Of a stretch of DNA of 64,000 nt, positions 57,795 through 64,000 are shown one piece after another. Source of the DNA: Larimichthys crocea (Eukaryota > Chordata > Actinopteri > Sciaenidae); the NCBI RefSeq assembly GCF_000972845.2, contig NC_040021.1, positions 12,428,908 to 12,492,907 of the forward strand, in the 5' to 3' direction. The first letter of the stretch is position 1, and every line of letters begins with the position of its first letter. The translations under genes and the position numbers were made by a program. A model generated the notes under the pieces. The model saw only the letters and a list, made by a program, of their open reading frames with translations. It did no database searches and had not been told where the DNA came from.

Positions 57795-57916
57795 CAGTAC
57801 TTTGAGCTAAATGATAATGCTAGTTAGGCAACATCGTCACAATGACAACGCTAATATGCTGGTGTATATGGTATTGTTTGTCATGATCACCATCTTAGTT
57901 TAGTGTGTTAGCATGC
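57795..57916 (+). repeat. dispersed repeat family D, copy 4, left piece
   Basis: It contains aatgataatgctagttagg, aatgacaacgctaatatgct and agtgtgttagcatgc, the opening phrases of the D family. It is cut at 57916 by another repeat and resumes at 58647. Confidence 0.6.
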
Positions 57917-58646
57917 ATACATTTAGTCATTCAGCTGATGCTTTTATTCAAAACAACTTACAAAAAAGGGAAACGAGATACAGCACACCAAGGACATGTA
58001 AGTGCAGCAATGAGTCCTCCTCACATAGAATCAAGTGACAGATATAGATGGGGATAGATTTAGCATGTCCAGTTGTTGGTAGTGCTAGAAGAGGAGCTGG
58101 GTCTGCAGGATTTTGAAAGTTGAGAGGGACGCTTCTGATCTTGTAGGAAATGGTAGCACGTTCCACCCACGGGGAATAACAGACGAGCGTATGGGTGGCA
58201 GAGTTAGGCGTTGTTCATTAGAGGAGGTGACATATGCCTGTATAAGGGGATTCAAGTAGCCAGTGGAGCTTGATGCGCAGCGGGGTAACATGCTCTTTTG
58301 AACTGACTGAAAACCAGGTGTGTCGCTGTGTTCTGGATCGATGAAAGCTTTTTACTGTGCAACAGCATGACCGGAAAACTAAGGCAACATGATTAGAGAA
58401 GGTCAGATGGTCAATGATCATGACTCTTAAGTTTTTCGCCACCTGTCGCCATGTCATGGTTTATTGTAGGTTTGGCTGAGAGGACCAGCAGTTCAGTTTT
58501 TGAGCGGTTCAGCTTGAGGTGATGTTCCTTCATCCATGTAGATTTGTCTGAGAGGCATTCAGGAGCTGGTGCAGAGACTAAGGGGTCATCAGATGAAAAT
58601 GACAGATAGAGCTGCGTGTCATCTGCATAGCAGTGATATGAGAAGC
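57917..58646 (-). mobile_element. LINE-like or related repeat nested in family D
   Basis: It begins with the motif gtcattcagctgatgctttt, then attcaaaacaacttac, a decayed form of a phrase (gacgcttttatccaaagcga) very common at repeat borders in teleosts. It ends in gtgtcatctgcatagcagtg and atatgagaagccatg. The minus strand contains VAKNLRVMIIDHLTFSNHVA, which resembles the NLGV-x-ID-x-LTFS-x-HVA stretch found near the C terminus of L2-type reverse transcriptases. The frame then loses similarity. The reverse-transcriptase link is tentative; the status as a nested repeat is better supported by its position. Confidence 0.5.
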
Positions 58647-58935
58647 CATGCTATTTAGCACTAAACACAGAGTACAGCTGAGACTAACGGGAAAGTCATT
58701 AGTTCTGCATGTGTTTGGTCATAATGCAATATTAATTATTCCTAGAAGTTAGTTAATTCATAATGAGATGCCGAATATGAATCACATGGTAGTGGCAGAC
58801 GAAAAGGTCAAGGGGCCACCAAATTCAGTGAATGTCTGTACACAATTTCATGACAGTCCATCCAATAGTGGTCACGAGATTTTAGTCTGAACCAAAGTGT
58901 CCAGTAAATATCCAATCTGCTGACCATTTCTGCTT
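58647..58935 (+). repeat. dispersed repeat family D, copy 4, right piece
   Basis: It resumes with catgctatttagcactaaac, then acagagtacagctgagacta, gtcattagttctgcatg, gtccatccaatagtgg and tctgaaccaaagtg, in the order expected after the left piece that ends at 57916. Confidence 0.65.
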
Positions 58936-60403
58936 TAAAATCCTGCCCATGACCCGGTCAGTCTGCCCTCCTGACTCTTCAATGAACTGCTCCCTGGAAA
59001 GTCACCATCTCAGCAGTGTGAACCGATTAGGTCCTTTTGTTCATCTATGGTAATTAGGTGATGACATTTCAAGCAACCCACATTGTTATAACAAACAACA
59101 GTAATGTGGTAGTAGTTAGTGTTTTTGGCAACTTACTGTATATGGGTAAAGATCTTCAATTTTATATGGAAAAGTCACCACAACCAAGTCAGTCCTTCCT
59201 GCTGACTCTGCATCCCGAAAAACAGCTTCCATCTCTGGCAGTAAGCCGGGTAAGTCCCACTGTTTACTGATGGTAAATATGTGTTATGAACAAAACACTT
59301 GCTCCCGGGCGCTATGGAGTCTAGAGGGATAATAATAAGAATTATAATAATAATACACCTGTACAATTTAAAGAAATCCATTACAGCATCCCTGCAACAA
59401 ATTAAATCTTACTTCTGCAAAGAATATTGGTTGACATTGTCTGAACACATCTGAAAATCATGTTATTTTTTATCTGTATATTATATAATCACAGCAATCC
59501 ATGATTACAACCGTGACAATAACCTGAAAGCATGAACACAGATATACAGTACACACACAAAAGCCATCTGCTTGGAGAACAAAAACACACACACACATTC
59601 AAACATTCTGCACCACAACCACCACACAAGACAATATCTCCTGGGATATTAGAAAGAGCCTGAGATCCATACAGAGCTGAACTTGCTGTCAGTGGGGAGC
59701 ATCAGTAATTAAATTGCATATGCATATAGTAGCATAGGCCACAGACGGGCTGAACTGACAGCGAAACAGAAAAATGCATGACAGGCACCACAAGGCAAGG
59801 AAATATCACAGAGAGAAGATACAGGATGCTGACAGAGAAGGGAAGGAAGGATGTAGGTAAATAAAAAGAGAATGTGGAGAAGACAAGAGAAAGTTACTGG
59901 ATGACAAAAACATCCCTGCACAGAAATTCAAACAATTCAAACTAATCTCACACAGGTAAAGCAAAAACTAAGCAAACAGCCACAAAGCGAGGTATTAAAT
60001 ATGCCAGAGGCAGCTAAGCTTATACATTTCTATACATACACACACTCACCTGTAAACAAATTCATGAGCTATGCACAGAAAAACACTGTCAGGGATCCAT
60101 CTTGGACTTACATGAAGAATTTGTTCAAGCCAGCCACGCTTGAATGTGAATGGAAAACAGTGGCACAACGCTCATCACTAGCTTTCATTGCACATGACAG
60201 CTGGTGTGTGTGAAGTGGAGCCTACTGGCAAGGACCACAGTATGGCTGAGTGTTCCTAGGGCCTATAGACAAAAGAAGTCAACACAAATCTGAATTTTTC
60301 AGTAGGCCTTCTTGACTGTTTGTTCTACCATTCAGGTTACCATTCAGCCAGATGTCCAGAGATAGGAAAAACAAAAAAAATCCAATATTGAAGAGGCTGA
60401 GTC
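58936..60403. other. non-coding, nothing recognised
   Basis: AT-rich. The frame at 59058-59270 ends close to a gtaagt, but neither the peptide nor an upstream acceptor supports an exon. Confidence 0.5.
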
Positions 60404-60408
60404 AGTGG

Positions 60409-60425
60409 TAAAAAAAAAAAAAAAA
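60409..60425 (+). repeat. poly-A tract
   Basis: A run of 17 A residues after gtggt. Confidence 0.9.
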
Positions 60426-61439
60426 CTGCCAACAAATTAAAAAGTGCAAGTTAGAGAATGTATCGATTCAACATCTTGACTCAACAAAAGTAAATAAGAG
60501 AATAGTTACAGAATTTCAGAATGTAAAAAAAATCTGTAGCTGCTGCAGTCAGTGTTGGAATGAATTATAAATACAAAAAGTAATTTTAAAAAAATGTGGA
60601 AATTTGAAATCAGTTCAATCACATCCCTAAATTCATTATCTCAAGCGTTGCACATGCATGTCAATAATGACCGAGCTAGCTTGGAAGATGAAAGCACTTC
60701 CATTCAGCCGCTGGAAATGTTTCCATGACTGATTTTGTTTTGAGGAAAGATGACAAGAACATCATTGTCAAATGTAAATTACATTTATGTAGTGGCAAGG
60801 TTACTTATACTCCTTCCACTGCAAATCTGGTGTATTTGACTGAATTGAGAATGAATGAAACTTATGTAATTTACAAGCTCTTTAAATGCATATTCTGAGG
60901 TGCTGCAGAGGGTTTTAAAATGCTGACTATGTAATTGCAGTCTTGCCAAATTTGGCTTCCCATCCCCCATTTTTCTTCCTTCCTTTCCTGTGTAGTAAAG
61001 TCAAAGAATTTGGGGTGGGGAATTGTATTTCTCCTTTAAACTGTCTTTTTCTTTGCAACCAAACAACCCAGTGACAAAAAGCTGTGACCATGGTTGGGGG
61101 TGAATAAGGAAAAACAACTTATTTCGTTTACTGCAGCAAAAATTTTACCCACAGATATTGGTTTAACGTTTGGCTGAGCAGATAGTGTTGGATAATTCAG
61201 AAATCACATGAAAAGGGTAATTGCAAATGCCTTCTGTTTGTGTAGCAGCATGGCTAATGTTTTCACAGCGAATGCCCGTAACACCATCATCGCAAAGTAT
61301 AGAGATATTCAGAAAAAGATGCTGCTGTCTTTCAAAAACGTTCATGGCTTTATTGTCTGACTAAGCCAGCATTCACCTTTTGTGCTTATGTTTTGGTGGC
61401 ATTCACTGATTGAATTCTTATTCTGCCAAGTTCTCCCTC
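60426..61439. other. non-coding, nothing recognised
   Basis: AT-rich, with no repeat family or coding frame that I can support. Confidence 0.55.
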
Positions 61440-62050
61440 TCCTCCTTTCACACATTTAACAAAGGAGCAGTGAGAGGAAGAGAGGGGAGGAGGGATGGCG
61501 GATGAGGGGGTGGGCGGTTAGAGAGAGAAGTATAGAGAAATTGAAGGGTACTGCATGACATTGCCAGCGAATTTTTTAAAAGCATATTCAGAGAAAGCAG
61601 AAATCGGGGGTCGGAAATGGACATACGAAGCTAGGGCAAAGAAAGAAAGATACTGCAACAGCAACCTGAAGCACTCAAAGCTACAGAAAATGGCAAGGCT
61701 TTTTTAAGATTCAAAGCACATAGTATATCCTGAGATTATTGACTAGAAATGTCAGTAAGGGGAGAGAAAGCATTCACAAGTAAGAGGACGGCAGAGAGAG
61801 AAAGAAAGGAAGTAGCAAAGGGAAGGTGAGGCATAAAATAGTGAGTGAAGCTGCAGCTGAAGAGAGTAAAGGATAGAAAACAAAGAGAGTTCAAAAGAGA
61901 AGGTCAAAAGAGAGGTGGAGTGGGCTGTAGAGGTGGGATGAGGGGAGCAAAGGAGAACAAGGGTAAAGAGGAGGAGAGGGAACCATTTGTTTTTCAAAAG
62001 AGTGGTCAAGGGCACGAGGTGGAGGAGAGGAAATCACACCAGACTTCATC
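61440..62050 (+). other. purine-rich strand-asymmetric tract
   Basis: Over most of 61455-61520 and 61740-62040 the plus strand is dominated by A and G (for example gagaggggaggagggatggc and agagagaaagaaaggaagta). It is not a simple repeat. The lysine/arginine-rich plus-strand and leucine/serine-rich minus-strand frames result from the bias. Confidence 0.7.
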
Positions 62051-62739
62051 TGGAGGAAGATATTAACATCACACAGCTCACCTGCACGGATACCTGTTAA
62101 ACTAGGGGACGGTTTGGGAAATCAGACGAGGCTCTGAACTGCTCCGTGTATGTGTGTGAATGTGTCCCTGCATGCGTTCGCGTGTGTCTGTATTTTGCTT
62201 TCAGCATTTTAACAGGCTACATGAAGCCCATGGGAGAGTGGAAAGCAGGTCTCTCCTCCACTACCTGTGTCTGAAATGAAAATCTATTCAGGCAGTCAAT
62301 GTCTGACCTCCAACTGACTGAGCAGCCGTTTTACCCCCAGCTCTCTGGGAGAGGGTCGGTTCTCTGCCCTATATTTCACAAGCTTCCCTGTTCGTTGTGA
62401 GGTGCCATATGGGAAACATTTTAAATTCTTTCTGGCTTGTCATGAGTTGAAAGTTGTAGGAAAGTTCACATTTTACTACTTAAAAGGGATTTCACCCATG
62501 GCCCATTATTGTCACAAAAATCCCAAGCTTGTCTGTGTTTTTATTCTTGACTTTCTTACTTGTATTCTGGTGCAGAAAAGAAAACCTCGCCTTGAAAAGT
62601 GTGCAAATTTTGCTTGAGGAGAATTCATCTCAAACCCGAAAATCTTTTTCCTGACTTATTGATAGCTGTGATAATTAATATCTACACATTAACAATTGCC
62701 CAAAATACTATGTGTACTTGGAGAGCATTTTATTGTCTT
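62051..62739. other. non-coding, nothing recognised
   Basis: 62200-62400 is less AT-rich and unrepetitive; the rest is AT-rich. No gene supported. Confidence 0.5.
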
Positions 62740-63012
62740 TCAGCTCATTGTTTTGTTTCAGGTCAACACTCTCATCTTTTCAAAGGGCAGTCAGTAGCTA
62801 TAGCTATAGAATATAAGCTACAGATATACAAAGTTAGCAACTAGCTGGTCAATATAGTTATATGATATATGCTAAAGAGCCAGATATATCCTTCAGGAGT
62901 TGGTGGAGTCCAAAACAAGAGCTACAAGGAGAATATTGGACACAAGATTCGTAAATAAGCAATATTTGCTTTGAGTTCACCATATCAACTTTAAATTATT
63001 ATGTCAATGTTG
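62740..63012 (+). repeat. dispersed repeat family E, copy 2
   Basis: It shares ctagctggtcaatatagtta, gctaaagagccagatatatc, aggagttggtggagtcc and aaagagcta-type phrases with copy 1 at 41870 in the same order. Borders are approximate. Confidence 0.55.
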
Positions 63013-63224
63013 TATTTAGAGCTAGTATCCAATGCCCCAAGTCAGAAAAGTCAGAAATAACACTATGTAGAACTTTCTTTTATATTGTACCAGGCATAAA
63101 ATGCCTTAAAGTTTGTGTAAAGTAAGAATAAATATCTGAAAACTGTTTTAACCTCTAACTCCCCATTTCAGTTATATATCGTTCGAAGTAGTTTCACATG
63201 TTTTGAGCAACTGTTTTAATTTTT

Positions 63225-63413
63225 TTATTTTTTTTTAAAGATTTTTGTGTGCCTTTTTTAGTTTCATTTGACAGAGACAGCTTAAAGAGTGACAGAAAAT
63301 TTGGGGAAAGAGAGACGGGGAATGACATGCGGGAAAGAGACACAGGTCGGATTTAAACGCTGGGCCTTTGTACATGGGGCGGATGCTCTACTAACTGAGC
63401 TAAACGACACCCC
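63225..63413 (-). mobile_element. tRNA-derived SINE, third family
   Basis: Read on the minus strand, the element starts near 63413 with ggggtgtcg, then tttagctcagttagtagagc. An A box (TAGCTCAGTTAG) lies at 63402-63391 and a B box (GTTTAAATCC) at 63358-63349. The spacing of roughly 52 nt is that of a tRNA gene. The body has cgcatgtcattccccgtctc and the 3' end is A-rich on the minus strand (poly-T on plus at about 63221-63237). The B box has TTTAAAT in place of TTCGAAT/TTCAAAT, so it is decayed. No target duplication is clear. It is not a functional tRNA because the acceptor stem cannot be paired. Confidence 0.75.
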
Positions 63414-64000
63414 GTATTTAATGTATTTTAATGTAATGTATTTTGAAAGAAATCTCAGAATTGCCTTTACACAGACTTTAACATTTCATAAGACATATTT
63501 TAAGACCATCTGTCATAGCTGTAGTACAGCAATCTTATCTGACATTGTGGTTCGTTCAATGAATTTCAATAAGGTACACGATGGAATCTCCATTGCAATA
63601 CACAAAACACATTGAAGGATATGTTGTTTGTGAGCTAAAGTATGTTGCCATCAATTCAGTTCCCGAGGTTTTAAAAATGTTATTAAAAAGACTGTTATCT
63701 TCCTTCTGTCTGTGCTGTCTAGGAGACTCTCTGTCCAGCTCCATCTTTGACTTTCTAATTAGCAGAAACAGTCAAACACAAAAAAACAGCTGCACTAATT
63801 GCATTACTGGCTCCTTGTAGGGCACTATATAACACAAACTTAATGTCTTCTCACAGGGTCCAACCTCAAAGTTAAAAGGTGAAGAACTTATAAAGCCACT
63901 GACAAACACCAAAAATAACCGAAACAAAACAATACACTGAAGAAATAATGTCATTATCACTACATAAATAAAACTATGCAAATCCAAACAAAGTTTTTGT
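63414..64000. other. non-coding, nothing recognised
   Basis: AT-rich sequence to the end of the window. Opposing frames of 60-80 codons have no domain. Confidence 0.55.

Noticed and set aside
59058..59270. Possible exon ending near a gtaagt donor
   Set aside because: The peptide has no family resemblance, no acceptor with a polypyrimidine tract precedes it, and gtaagt occurs often by chance.
63349..63402. Genuine tRNA gene suggested by A and B boxes
   Set aside because: The boxes belong to a SINE head: no acceptor stem pairs, the B box is mutated, and the SINE body follows directly.
1..64000. CRISPR array, operon, phage or other prokaryotic system
   Set aside because: No spaced identical repeats, no ribosome-binding-site/ORF pattern and no prokaryotic genes. 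Repeat content is vertebrate.

Overview
The window reads as non-coding nuclear DNA of a ray-finned fish. The reasons are the composition and the repeats: AT-rich sequence with no operons or ribosome-binding sites, long dinucleotide microsatellites every few kilobases, and many interspersed repeats that I recognise from teleost genomes (a Tc1-like transposon, several hAT-type elements, tRNA-derived SINEs and several MITE-like families). The repeat mixture looks perciform-like, but that is an impression from memory and no database search was run. I found no protein-coding gene of the host that I can support. The longest open frames (208, 153 and 152 codons) look like chance frames. The window is best read as an intergenic desert or part of a very large intron.

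Layout. 1-5.8 kb is repeat-dense: a MITE fragment, two abutting hAT ends, a SINE, a family-A repeat, a hAT transposase relic and another decayed hAT element. 5.8-16 kb is mostly unrecognised, with an (AG)29 tract, a family-A copy, the first of two inverted family-B copies (12.5 kb), a ZZ-type repeat end near 13.1 kb and some candidate conserved non-coding blocks. 16.3-18.2 kb holds a SINE fragment, a 14-bp hairpin and a 926-bp hAT element with a perfect 8-bp target duplication and a remnant of a transposase first exon. 18-33 kb is sparse and contains the second B copy (22.6-23.1 kb), two A copies and a D copy. 33-36 kb holds a degenerate CTTGACTTG-type repeat and several (TG)/(CA) tracts. 38.7-44.2 kb has a hAT MITE, a long (GA) tract, further MITE-type repeats and an (AAGAG) pentanucleotide satellite.

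46.3-47.8 kb is a nearly full-length but dead Tc1-like transposon, the clearest coding relic in the window. 49-52 kb has long (CA), (TC) and (TG) tracts. 53.8-58.9 kb has a near full-length SINE, a degenerate minisatellite of about 60 bp period whose units carry CATTAG/CTAATG motifs, and a LINE-like fragment nested inside an older D repeat. The end of the window holds a purine-rich tract, a family-E repeat and another tRNA-derived SINE.

Nothing here amounts to a working gene system. The most useful observations are the structurally dated hAT insertion, the degenerate minisatellite, the 10-kb-spaced inverted B repeats with a highly conserved core, a two-block similarity shared by 54.3 and 57.4 kb, and a few perfect palindromes. 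The family letters A-G used below are labels local to this window.
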